From Cumulibacter sp047975195 (GTDB lineage Bacteria > Actinomycetota > Actinomycetes > Mycobacteriales > Antricoccaceae), in assembly GCA_047975195.1 (NCBI GenBank), contig JBKEDB010000025.1:84297-148296 (forward strand): DNA of 64,000 bases, in the 5' to 3' direction. The notes under the pieces were generated by a model. It had not been told where the DNA came from and made no database searches. It worked only from the letters and a program-made list of their open reading frames with translations. Both the position numbers and the translations under genes were made by a program. Numbering within the stretch: position 1 is the stretch's first letter; every line of letters begins with the position of its first letter. Of this stretch, positions 16,283 through 23,707 are shown piece after piece.

Positions 16283-17584
16283 CTAGGCCGCGCGAACGGC
16301 CTCGGCGAGGATGGTGAGCCCGCGCTTGAGTTCGGATTCGGTGACCGTCAGCGGCGGCATGACCTTGACAACCTCGCTGCTGGGTCCGGAGGTCTCAATG
16401 AGCAGACCGCGGCGGAATGCTTCCGCGGCGATCTTCTCGGCGCGCTCGAGATCGTCGAAGACGATCCCGGCCAACAGCCCACGGCCTCGGTAACTGGCGT
16501 CTTCGTGCTCGTCGATGATTGCCAGTAGTCCGGAGGTGAGCTGAGCGCAACGCTCTCGAACGGTGTTCTCGAAGGCATCGTCTGCCCAGAACTCGTTGAT
16601 CGCGGCAGTCGCGGTGACGAACGCGGGGTTGAATCCGCGGAAGGTTCCGTTGTGCTCGGCCGGCTCCCACAGATCCAACTCAGGGCGCAGGAGGGTGACT
16701 GACAGCGGCAGCCCCATACCGGACAGCGACTTCGACAGGCAGATGATGTCCGGCTCGATACCGGCTTCCTCGAACGAGAAAAAGGCTCCGGTGCGCCCGC
16801 ATCCGGCTTGCACGTCGTCGATGATCAGCAGCACTTCGAAACGGCGGCACAGTGCCGAAAGGTCGCGTAACCACTCATTTCGTGCAGCGCGCAGGCCGCC
16901 CTCGCCCTGTACGGTCTCGACGATCACGGCGGCCGGTAGGTCGACGCCCGAACCACTGTCCGCCCACACCGACTCGAGCCAGTGGAAGTCGGGAGTTGCG
17001 CCGTCGAAGTAGTCGTCGTACGGCGCCGTCTGAGAGTGGTACAGCGGCGCTCCAGCACCTTCGCGCTTCATCGAGTTGCCGGTAACAGCCAGCGAGCCGA
17101 GGGTCATTCCGTGGAATGCGTTGGTGAACGAGACGATGTACGGACGCCCGGTGGCCTTGCGGGCGATCTTCAGCGCGGTCTCGACGGAGTTCGTTCCGGT
17201 CGGGCCAGGCAGTTGGATTTTGTGATCCATACCCCGCGGTTGCAGGATCTTTTCTTCAAACGCTGCCAGGAATGCCCGCTTCGCGGGGGTGTACATGTCC
17301 AGGGCGTGGACGACATTGTCCTCTGCGAGGTAGTCCAGTAGCGCGCCCTTGATGGCCGGATGGTTGTGTCCATAGTTCAGTGCGCCCGCTCCGGAGAAGA
17401 AGTCCAGATAGGTCGTGCCGTCCTCAGTGACTTGCTCAGCGCCGCGGGCGCGATCGAACACGACCGGCCAGCTGCGGCAGTAACTGCGAACTTGTGATTC
17501 GCGCCGCTCGAAGATATCGGTTGCGGGGCTCACCCGCTTGTCGGACTCTCCGGACTGTTCGGGAGAGGAGATCGTGGCAGTCAT
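16283..17584 (-). CDS. ectB: L-2,4-diaminobutyrate--2-oxoglutarate transaminase
   Basis: EctB makes L-2,4-diaminobutyrate from aspartate semialdehyde and glutamate, the first committed step of ectoine synthesis. The 433-residue protein is a class III aminotransferase. DFFSGAGALNYGHNHP is the substrate loop, D257 in IIDDVQAGCGRTG contacts the PLP ring, and K285 in CLSKSLSG should form the Schiff base. The ribosome site AAGGAG is well placed. Its length is typical of EctB rather than of longer DABA transaminases from siderophore clusters. Confidence 0.95.
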   Translation of the reverse strand: MTATISSPEQSGESDKRVSPATDIFERRESQVRSYCRSWPVVFDRARGAEQVTEDGTTYLDFFSGAGALNYGHNHPAIKGALLDYLAEDNVVHALDMYTPAKRAFLAAFEEKILQPRGMDHKIQLPGPTGTNSVETALKIARKATGRPYIVSFTNAFHGMTLGSLAVTGNSMKREGAGAPLYHSQTAPYDDYFDGATPDFHWLESVWADSGSGVDLPAAVIVETVQGEGGLRAARNEWLRDLSALCRRFEVLLIIDDVQAGCGRTGAFFSFEEAGIEPDIICLSKSLSGMGLPLSVTLLRPELDLWEPAEHNGTFRGFNPAFVTATAAINEFWADDAFENTVRERCAQLTSGLLAIIDEHEDASYRGRGLLAGIVFDDLERAEKIAAEAFRRGLLIETSGPSSEVVKVMPPLTVTESELKRGLTILAEAVRAA

Positions 17585-17628
17585 TCTTTTCTCCTTGGTT
17601 AGGGAAGTGACTTGGATCGGGTACTCGC

Positions 17629-18123
17629 TTAGTGGAGTGGGGAGATGCGATGTAGCAACTCGGGTTCATGCTCGCCGCCATCGGGGAAGGCGTCGGCAGT
17701 GAAGAGGTCCGCGACCGTGTGTTCGGCGCCACGGCGTCGCGCCCAAGAACTGAACAACGCGATCGACTCGGGGTTGTCCGCGGTGATGGTGGTCTCCAAG
17801 GCGTGTGCGCCAGTGCGCTCAGCCAGTTCGTCCAGCATCCGCCCTGCCAAACCACGCCCGCGGCAGGCCTCGTCCACGGCGACCTGCCACACCATGAGGG
17901 TGTCGGGCGCATCGGGACGGATATAGCCACTGACGAACCCACCTACGACGCCGTCCACCTCGGCTACCACGGAGGTTGCAGCGAAGTCGCGCGCCCACAG
18001 CAAGTAGGCGTATGGCGTGTTGAGGTCGAGTCTTTCTGAGTCACGCGCGACCCGCCACATGGCGGATCCGTCCTCGATAGTCGGTTCACGAAGTTTGTCC
18101 GACAAGGACTTCGCGGACTGCAT
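17629..18123 (-). CDS. ectA: L-2,4-diaminobutyric acid acetyltransferase
   Basis: EctA acetylates the gamma amino group of L-2,4-diaminobutyrate using acetyl-CoA. The 164-residue GNAT protein shows LDLNTPYAYLLWARDFA, GFVSGYIRPDAPDTLMVWQV and the acetyl-CoA loop CRGRGLAGRML, all characteristic of EctA. GGAGG lies about ten bases before the ATG. It is the first gene of the ectABCD operon. No ectR (MarR) regulator or dedicated aspartokinase is adjacent, so osmotic control must come from the long upstream region or from elsewhere. Confidence 0.95.
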   Translation of the reverse strand: MQSAKSLSDKLREPTIEDGSAMWRVARDSERLDLNTPYAYLLWARDFAATSVVAEVDGVVGGFVSGYIRPDAPDTLMVWQVAVDEACRGRGLAGRMLDELAERTGAHALETTITADNPESIALFSSWARRRGAEHTVADLFTADAFPDGGEHEPELLHRISPLH

Positions 18124-18716
18124 TAAGCGATCGCCTCCGGTGCGGTTCGGATCCCGCCGCGACGGTGTGGGGATGAACCCACGGAGAAGCGGCGGGTGTA
18201 TCAGCGCCTAGCAGGGCCCGGGAATGGGTATCGACCGCGCCTGAATCTCAGCCGCGGGAGCCCGCCTGGTGCCGTCCAGCGGGTAACGGCAGTTCCTTTT
18301 TGACCTGCGCGTCGAGCTCGCGGGCCGCGTCAGCGGCACTGGTTCGAACGTGCTGAGGCGCTCCGCCACGGAGCCCTCCCGCGAGCAGGCCCGGCAACGC
18401 GCCGGGACCGATCTGGACCGTTAGATACAATACGTGATCTAGCGATTTTGTCGACTTCGGCGAGGGTCGGGTTCCTCACCGGGGACGTGGCGCACAGTTA
18501 GGAAACCCGCGCGCGTTAACAGAGTCTGTTGGAAACGTCTATGAGCAAGGTCAAACTCGGCCGGATTGTGGCGGAGCAGAGACATATGGTGCGCAGAAAC
18601 CTGACTCCGCCGATTCAAAAGTGTGCGACATGCGCAGAGTTACCGCACTGTCCTTGTGCGATCGTTACCAATTGGCCGGAATCAGCCACATGTACGTCGC
18701 TCGTTAAGATTGCAGT
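18124..18716. other. Long intergenic region between ectA and the methyltransferase gene
   Basis: Nearly 600 bases separate two divergent genes. The region must hold the ectABCD promoter, but no clear -10/-35 pair stands out on the minus strand. A minus-strand frame at 18248-18430 (TTG start, 60 codons, high third-position GC, ending ARELDAQVKKELPLPAGR) looks mildly coding-like and could be the tail of a lost gene, but I do not recognise it. A plus-strand frame at 18541-18720 has Cys pairs but poor codon use and is probably not a gene. No tRNA or strong terminator was seen. Confidence 0.5.
18705..18710 (+). promoter_or_regulatory. -10 box TAAGAT of a leaderless methyltransferase message
   Basis: TAAGAT stands six bases before ATG 18717 with no ribosome site between them, the classical leaderless arrangement of actinobacteria. 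Confidence 0.6.
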
Positions 18717-19334
18717 ATGAGCGACGGCGGCGAGCACTACTTTTCTCAGACGCCCGATACCCGTAGCGAACCACGCGATGTCGACGTGTTGTTACCTGAT
18801 GTTTCATTGACGCTCACCAGCGACCGCGGGGTGTTCAGTTACGGTCGACTCGACGATGCGACTCGAATCTTCTTGGAATCAGCACCACCGCCACCGGCAT
18901 CTGGATCTCTGCTGGACCTGGGATGCGGATATGGGCCGATTGCGCTCACTCTAGCGGCGCGATCACCGCGCAGCGATGTTATCGCTGTCGACGTGAACGA
19001 GCGAGCGCGTTCGCTCACAGCTGCGAACGCGCAGCGCTATGCGTTGAGCAACGTGACGGTATGCGCGCCCGAAGCGGTCGCCGGCGACATCGTGTTCGAC
19101 GCGATCTACTCCAACCCGCCGATTAGGATCGGCAAGCGCCCGCTACAGGCCTTGTTGCTGCAATGGTTAGGGCGTCTGGCGCCCGACGGTGTGGCGTACT
19201 TCGTGGTGAGTAAACATCTCGGCTCTGATTCGTTGACGGGATGGCTTACTGGTCAAGGATTTGGCGTCGAGCGCATATCGTCACGCAATAGTTATCGCAC
19301 CCTACAAGTGCGCCAGGAAAGGGAAGTGCGATGA
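18717..19334 (+). CDS. Class I methyltransferase, RsmC-like
   Basis: The 205-residue protein is the single-domain actinobacterial form of the RsmC/MTS group, which methylates guanine N2 in 16S rRNA in E. coli. The SAM-binding motif is LLDLGCGYGPIALTLA, the acidic residue after strand 2 is in VIAVDVNERAR, and the catalytic N-P-P-Y-like motif appears as SNPPIRIGK, where the family has NPP(I/F)R. The N-terminal part (HYFSQTPDTRSEPR, GVFSYGRLD) is characteristic. The rRNA target is inferred from family membership. It overlaps the next rRNA/tRNA methyltransferase gene by four bases, and a leaderless promoter precedes it. Confidence 0.87.
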   Translation: MSDGGEHYFSQTPDTRSEPRDVDVLLPDVSLTLTSDRGVFSYGRLDDATRIFLESAPPPPASGSLLDLGCGYGPIALTLAARSPRSDVIAVDVNERARSLTAANAQRYALSNVTVCAPEAVAGDIVFDAIYSNPPIRIGKRPLQALLLQWLGRLAPDGVAYFVVSKHLGSDSLTGWLTGQGFGVERISSRNSYRTLQVRQEREVR

Positions 19335-19891
19335 GCCAACTGCGAGGAACAGATCTGAAGCGCCTGCACCGCAGTTGGAAACGTACCGACCCACCCGAAC
19401 TCGCATTGGTGCTGGAGTCTGTGGCCTCACCGTGGAACGCGGGCGCGATTATTCGTACGGCGGCAGCGCTCGGCGTACGACAGTTGTACCTCGGCGGGGA
19501 CTCGGCCGCGCCCCGGTCGCCAAAGACTCAGAAGACCGCGCTGGGCACCGACCGATACCTGACGTACACGGCGTACGACGACGGGCTCGCGGCGATCGCT
19601 GCGGCGCAACACGACGGTTACGCGGTTGTCGCGCTTGAGCTTGCCGACGAATCGCGCCCGTTGCACGAGATCGACCTGATGAAGCCGTCGGCGCTACTGC
19701 TTGGACATGAGGATCGTGGGGTGAGTGCGGCGGCGCTAGCTGCCGTGGACGCCGTCGGTTTCCTGCCGCAAATAGGCCGGGTCGGCTCGCTCAATGTAGC
19801 GAGTGCGGCGTCGATCGCGATGTACGAAGCGCGCCGTCAGTATTGGAGTTCGTTGGCGCAGACCCCGCAATGGGGCGTGCAGGCCGATTAG
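19331..19891 (+). CDS. SpoU/TrmH-family RNA 2'-O-methyltransferase
   Basis: The 186-residue SPOUT protein carries the three family motifs: motif 1 in NAGAIIRTAAALGV (Asn and Arg), motif 2 in LLLGHEDRGVS and motif 3 in GRVGSLNVASAASIAMYE, which build the SAM-binding knot. It lacks an extra N-terminal RNA-binding domain and so resembles TrmH (tRNA Gm18) or a TrmL-like enzyme more than RlmB. The exact target is undecided. It is co-transcribed with the RsmC-like gene, and its stop codon interlocks with that of convergent pmt. Confidence 0.88.
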   Translation: MSQLRGTDLKRLHRSWKRTDPPELALVLESVASPWNAGAIIRTAAALGVRQLYLGGDSAAPRSPKTQKTALGTDRYLTYTAYDDGLAAIAAAQHDGYAVVALELADESRPLHEIDLMKPSALLLGHEDRGVSAAALAAVDAVGFLPQIGRVGSLNVASAASIAMYEARRQYWSSLAQTPQWGVQAD

Positions 19892-21447
19892 CCCCACGTG
19901 CTCAACCACATCCGCGCCGAACGTTCCTCGGCGCTCATGTCGCTACCGTTGAGCACGGGGAGGAAGAATACGAACAGCACGATCACCAACGCCAGGTAGG
20001 CAGATACCCCGGCCGCGCCTGCCGTGCGGCGCGGCGGCGGGTCTGAGCGGGAGCCCAGCACGTCCTGCAGACACAGCGCGATCGCCAGTATGAAGAACGG
20101 CACCACTGGCGCCATATAAAACATGAACATCGTCCGATCGGCATTGATTAGCCACAATCCCCAACCGGCGACTATTCCGCCGATCACGGCCGCGGCCGCC
20201 CAGTCGCGGCGCGTGATGAGCCGCCAGCAGCACCACAGTGCGGCAAGCGCGAACACCCACCACAATGCAGGGTTGCCGATCATCACAATCGTGTTCCAGG
20301 TGTCGGTGCCCTGCTGGTTGAACTGGTCGTTGAGCATGAGCACGGGCCGACCGGTGAACAGCCACGACCAAGGCCCGGACTCAAACGGATGGGGGCTGGA
20401 CAGTTCGTTGTGAAAGGTCAGCCACTCGCCTTGCATGTGCCACCAGGACCGTATCGCCTCCGGAATGAAGGGAAAGTCGCTTTCGCGGCCTTCGGCCCAG
20501 TGCCGTCCTTGCGCCGATTCGCCAGCGAACCAGCCGATCCAGCTCGCTAGATAGGTGAGGGCGGGTACGAGCGCCAAATCCCAGAACGCGAACGGTAGCG
20601 ACCGGCGTATCGCCACGACGTACGGCCGTCGAAGTCCGATCAGCCGGTATGCGCCGACATCCCACCACACGGACAGGATTGCGAAGATGGCGAGGAAGTA
20701 ACCGCCGCTCCATTTCACCGACATCGCCAGGCCGAAGCAGACGCCGGCGGCCAGGCGCCACCAGCGGAAGCCAACGGCCGGGCCCCAACGGCCATACGGC
20801 CGTCCCGAGTCGTACGCTGCGGCGAGTTGTGCGCGAAACCGGTCGCGATCCAGCACGATGCAGACGAACCCGGCAAGAACCCACACCTGCAGGAAGATGT
20901 CCAGGATTCCGGTGCGGCTCAGCACGAACGAGAAGCCGTCACAGGCCAGCATGATCCCGGCTGCCAGACCCAGGAACGTCGATCGGGTCATCCGGCGGAC
21001 CACGAACGTCAGCAGCGCGATCGCGATTACGCCCGCGAGTACCGCGCTAAAGCGCCACCCGTTCGGCGTGTAGCCGAATAGCCACTCGCCAAGCGCGATG
21101 TTCCATTTACCGAACGGCGGGTGGACGATGAAGTAATACGCACGGTTCTCCTCGAACCCGTACCGCAGAATCTGTTCGGCCTCGGGCACGTAATACGCCT
21201 CGTCGAAGACCAGGCGCTGGGGAAAACCGAGATTCACCAGTCGGATGATCGCGGCGGCGAGCACCAGCATGAGCGTCGCGATCCAGGCGCGGGCAGTATC
21301 GGCAGGCATCGGTGGTGCGAGCCGTCGTACGACGTCCCCTCGGCGCTGCGCCTGGACGTCGAGCGCGAGGGCCGGACGCCGGGAATCAATGGTGAGCGTG
21401 GAAGTCACTGGGGCGTCGGCGGGCATTGATGCGGCGTCGTCACTCAC
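19888..21447 (-). CDS. pmt: Dolichyl/polyprenyl-phosphate-mannose--protein mannosyltransferase (PMT)
   Basis: PMT transfers mannose from a polyprenyl phosphate to Ser/Thr of proteins during Sec export. From GTG 21447 the protein has 519 residues with multiple membrane helices (IATLMLVLAAAIIRLV, AVLAGVIAIALLTFVV and others). The catalytic Asp-Glu lies in RLVFDEAYYVPEA, and ARMWLSTWG is the end, like the family's usual tail. A long upstream open stretch to 21621 lies inside rsmI and is rejected. The start is leaderless: TACGAT (minus strand, 21456-21461) lies eight bases upstream. The pairing with divergent rsmI matches the mycobacterial Rv1002c/Rv1003 arrangement. Confidence 0.94.
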   Translation of the reverse strand: MSDDAASMPADAPVTSTLTIDSRRPALALDVQAQRRGDVVRRLAPPMPADTARAWIATLMLVLAAAIIRLVNLGFPQRLVFDEAYYVPEAEQILRYGFEENRAYYFIVHPPFGKWNIALGEWLFGYTPNGWRFSAVLAGVIAIALLTFVVRRMTRSTFLGLAAGIMLACDGFSFVLSRTGILDIFLQVWVLAGFVCIVLDRDRFRAQLAAAYDSGRPYGRWGPAVGFRWWRLAAGVCFGLAMSVKWSGGYFLAIFAILSVWWDVGAYRLIGLRRPYVVAIRRSLPFAFWDLALVPALTYLASWIGWFAGESAQGRHWAEGRESDFPFIPEAIRSWWHMQGEWLTFHNELSSPHPFESGPWSWLFTGRPVLMLNDQFNQQGTDTWNTIVMIGNPALWWVFALAALWCCWRLITRRDWAAAAVIGGIVAGWGLWLINADRTMFMFYMAPVVPFFILAIALCLQDVLGSRSDPPPRRTAGAAGVSAYLALVIVLFVFFLPVLNGSDMSAEERSARMWLSTWG

Positions 21448-21472
21448 GGGTGTAGATCGTAGGCTGAGCGGC
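21448..21472. promoter_or_regulatory. 25-bp divergent promoter region of pmt and rsmI with overlapping -10 boxes
   Basis: Only 25 bases separate the two divergent GTG starts. TACGAT (minus strand, 21456-21461) serves pmt and TAGGCT (plus strand, 21460-21465) serves rsmI. They share two base pairs. Each lies seven or eight bases from its start codon, so both messages would be leaderless and each -35 would lie within the opposite gene. Confidence 0.65.
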
Positions 21473-22339
21473 GTGAATAATGTGCGCGGCGGACTCGGAG
21501 CATGGCGAATGCCGCCCGGAACGCTGGTGCTCGCCGGCACACCGCTGGGCAATCGTGAGGATTCCAGCGACCGGCTACGGACCGCACTGGCCGACGCGGA
21601 CATCATCGCCGCCGAGGACACCCGTCGTACGAAACGCCTCGCGGCCGACCTGGGCGTGACGCTGACGGCCAGGGTCGTGTCCTATTACGACCATCGAGAG
21701 GCCGAACGGGCGAAGGAACTCGTCGAGGCGCTACGTGCAGGATCGTCGGTGCTGGTCGTGTCAGATGCCGGGATGCCGACGGTCTCCGACCCGGGGTACC
21801 GAGTGGTCGACGCGGCGGTGGACGCCGGGCTGCCGGTCACCTGCTTGCCGGGACCGTCTGCGGTGACCGTTGCGTTGGCGCTGTCCGGATTGCCGAGCGA
21901 CCGGTTCTGCTTCGAAGGGTTCGTGCCACGTAGGCCGGGGGAGCGAGCACGGATGCTGGCGCAGTTGGTCACCGAGCCCCGCACCGTGATCGCGTTCGAA
22001 GCGCCGCACCGGATAGCCGCCACGCTCGAGGCGTGCGTCGAGGTCCTCGGCGGTGAGCGTCGCGGCGCGGTATGTCGCGAACTGACGAAGACGTACGAGG
22101 AGGTCAAGCGTGGCACGCTGGCCGAACTCGCAGCGTGGGCTGCCGATGGGGTGCGCGGTGAAATTACGCTGGTGATCGCCGGCGCCCAACCGCGTCGCGA
22201 GTTGGGCGCCGACGAGTTGCGCGCGCTGGTGGCCAAAGAGGTCGATGTTGGCTCCAGCAAGAAGGACGCCGTCGCACTGGTAGCGGCAGCGACCGGCACG
22301 CCTAAGCGCGCTGTGTTCGACGCCTTCCACGCCCATTAG
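21473..22339 (+). CDS. rsmI: 16S rRNA (cytidine(1402)-2'-O)-methyltransferase
   Basis: RsmI methylates C1402 in the ribosomal P site. From GTG 21473 it has 288 residues, the expected size. The tetrapyrrole-methylase fold is clear: GTLVLAGTPLGNREDSSDR at the start, IIAAEDTRRTKRL, VLVVSDAGMPTVSDPGYRV, CLPGPSAVTVALALSGL and FEGFVPRRPGER. The C-terminal helices (VGSSKKDAVALVAAATGTPK) are also present. The longer frame beginning at 21245 runs through the start of pmt and is rejected. TAGGCT seven bases upstream points to a leaderless message. Confidence 0.95.
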   Translation: MNNVRGGLGAWRMPPGTLVLAGTPLGNREDSSDRLRTALADADIIAAEDTRRTKRLAADLGVTLTARVVSYYDHREAERAKELVEALRAGSSVLVVSDAGMPTVSDPGYRVVDAAVDAGLPVTCLPGPSAVTVALALSGLPSDRFCFEGFVPRRPGERARMLAQLVTEPRTVIAFEAPHRIAATLEACVEVLGGERRGAVCRELTKTYEEVKRGTLAELAAWAADGVRGEITLVIAGAQPRRELGADELRALVAKEVDVGSSKKDAVALVAAATGTPKRAVFDAFHAH

Positions 22340-22360
22340 TCGCCGCCTACGCGCCGTGGG

Positions 22361-22483
22361 TTAGACGGGACGGCGCCACTCAAGGAAGCGCGCGCCGGTG
22401 GTCAGGTCCAGTGAGGTCTCCGCGCGGTAGGTGAGATCCGGCGGCGGTCCGCGATATCGATATCCCGACAGTCGGGCGGCACC
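22361..22483 (-). pseudogene. Unidentified C-terminal fragment between rsmI and corA
   Basis: After an in-frame TGA, 40 codons stay open and end in TAA. The peptide (DLTYRAETSLDLTTGARFLE, then WRRPV) looks protein-like with high third-position GC, but there is no normal start codon and I recognise no family. It may be the tail of a gene mostly lost from between rsmI and corA. It could also be chance. Confidence 0.25.
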
Positions 22484-22500
22484 TCACGCGATGGAGGGCG

Positions 22501-23607
22501 CTAGAGCCAGTGGTTGCGCTTGAACCCGCGATAGAGCAACACGCAGATCGTGAGCATGAGCAGCATGACGGCCGGGTAACCGAATCGCCAATCCAGTTCT
22601 GGCATGACGGTGAAATTCATTCCGTAGATGCCTGCGATTGCGGTTGGTACGGCCGCGATCGCAGCCCACGAGGTGATCTTGCGCATGTCCTCGTTCTCCG
22701 ACAGCGAGATCCGCGCAATCGAGGCCTGCAGTATCGAGGTGAGCAACTCGTCCAGACCGGCCACGGTGTCGCGGGTCTTACTGAGGTGGTCGTTGATATC
22801 GCGGAAGTAGTCACGGATCGGCGCCGGAACCATCCGCATCGGACGGTTCGCGAGGTTGTCGAACGGAATTGCCAGCGGTGTCACCGCCCGCTTGAGCGCG
22901 AGCAGTTCACGCTTGAGTTGGTAGATCCGTTCAACGTCACGGTTGGTGCGATGCGGTGAGAATACGCTCGCCTCGAGCTCGTCAAGGTCCTCCTCAACTT
23001 CGACGCAGACATCCAAGTAGCGATCGACCACGACGTCCGCGATCGCATACATGACTGCGGCCGGGCCGAGCCTCAGTAGATCGGTGTCGTGGTTCTCGAG
23101 ACGATCGCGTAATTCGCCAAGGTCGCCGAAATCGCCGTGCCGCACGCTGATCGCGAAATAGCTCCCGATGAACACCATGACTTCGCTGGTACGGATGACC
23201 TCGCTGGTCGAGGTCAACTCTGCGTGCTCGACGTACCGCGCGGTCTTCATAACCATGAACAACGAATCGTCGTACGCCTCAAGCTTGGGACGGTTATGCG
23301 CCATCACCGCGTCCTCAGCGGACAGCGGATGCAGGCCGAACTCGTTCGCGATCGTCTCGAACTCCTCGGCAGTCGGCTCATGCAGGCCCAACCACACGAA
23401 GCCGTTCTCGCGGCGCGCGAGTTCGGCGGCCGCAGCGCACTCACCGCCGCGCGAAAGCACCTCACCGTCGCGATATACAGCCAATCCGACGATCGGGTCG
23501 TGATGCACCGTCGGCTCGGGGTTGCCCTTCGGCGAATTGCCGCGTCGAATGCCCGGCAGTCCACTCAGCGGGTTGCGGTTCTTGCGGGGCTGACTCTCAC
23601 CGGCCAT
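22501..23607 (-). CDS. corA: CorA-type magnesium/cobalt transporter
   Basis: The 368-residue protein has the CorA plan: a large cytoplasmic N-terminal domain and two C-terminal membrane helices. The signature GMNFTVMPELDW links them (GMN at the pore mouth), with TSWAAIAAVPTAIAGIYGMN as TM1 and YPAVMLLMLTICVLLY as TM2. The basic C-terminus RGFKRNHWL is typical of the family. GGAGG precedes the ATG. It transports Mg2+ and probably other divalent ions as a pentamer. It is divergent from metG, with about 100 bases between them. Confidence 0.94.
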   Translation of the reverse strand: MAGESQPRKNRNPLSGLPGIRRGNSPKGNPEPTVHHDPIVGLAVYRDGEVLSRGGECAAAAELARRENGFVWLGLHEPTAEEFETIANEFGLHPLSAEDAVMAHNRPKLEAYDDSLFMVMKTARYVEHAELTSTSEVIRTSEVMVFIGSYFAISVRHGDFGDLGELRDRLENHDTDLLRLGPAAVMYAIADVVVDRYLDVCVEVEEDLDELEASVFSPHRTNRDVERIYQLKRELLALKRAVTPLAIPFDNLANRPMRMVPAPIRDYFRDINDHLSKTRDTVAGLDELLTSILQASIARISLSENEDMRKITSWAAIAAVPTAIAGIYGMNFTVMPELDWRFGYPAVMLLMLTICVLLYRGFKRNHWL

Positions 23608-23694
23608 GGCGAGACCTCCTGGCGAACTGACGGAACTCGGGCGCCGCTTGCGCGAGTGTCGACGACTGCGACTCAGTCACACTAGCCGCGCCAT

Positions 23695-23700
23695 TACCCT
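23695..23700 (+). promoter_or_regulatory. -10 box TACCCT of a leaderless metG message
   Basis: TACCCT lies seven bases before ATG 23708, and the AGAGGG between them is too close to the start to be a normal ribosome site. This suggests a leaderless transcript. Confidence 0.5.
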
Positions 23701-23707
23701 AGAGGGC

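Noticed and set aside
18541..18720. Small plus-strand frame with Cys pairs ahead of the RsmC-like gene
   Set aside because: Third-position GC is much lower than in its neighbours, the ribosome site is poor, and the region contains the leaderless promoter of the next gene.
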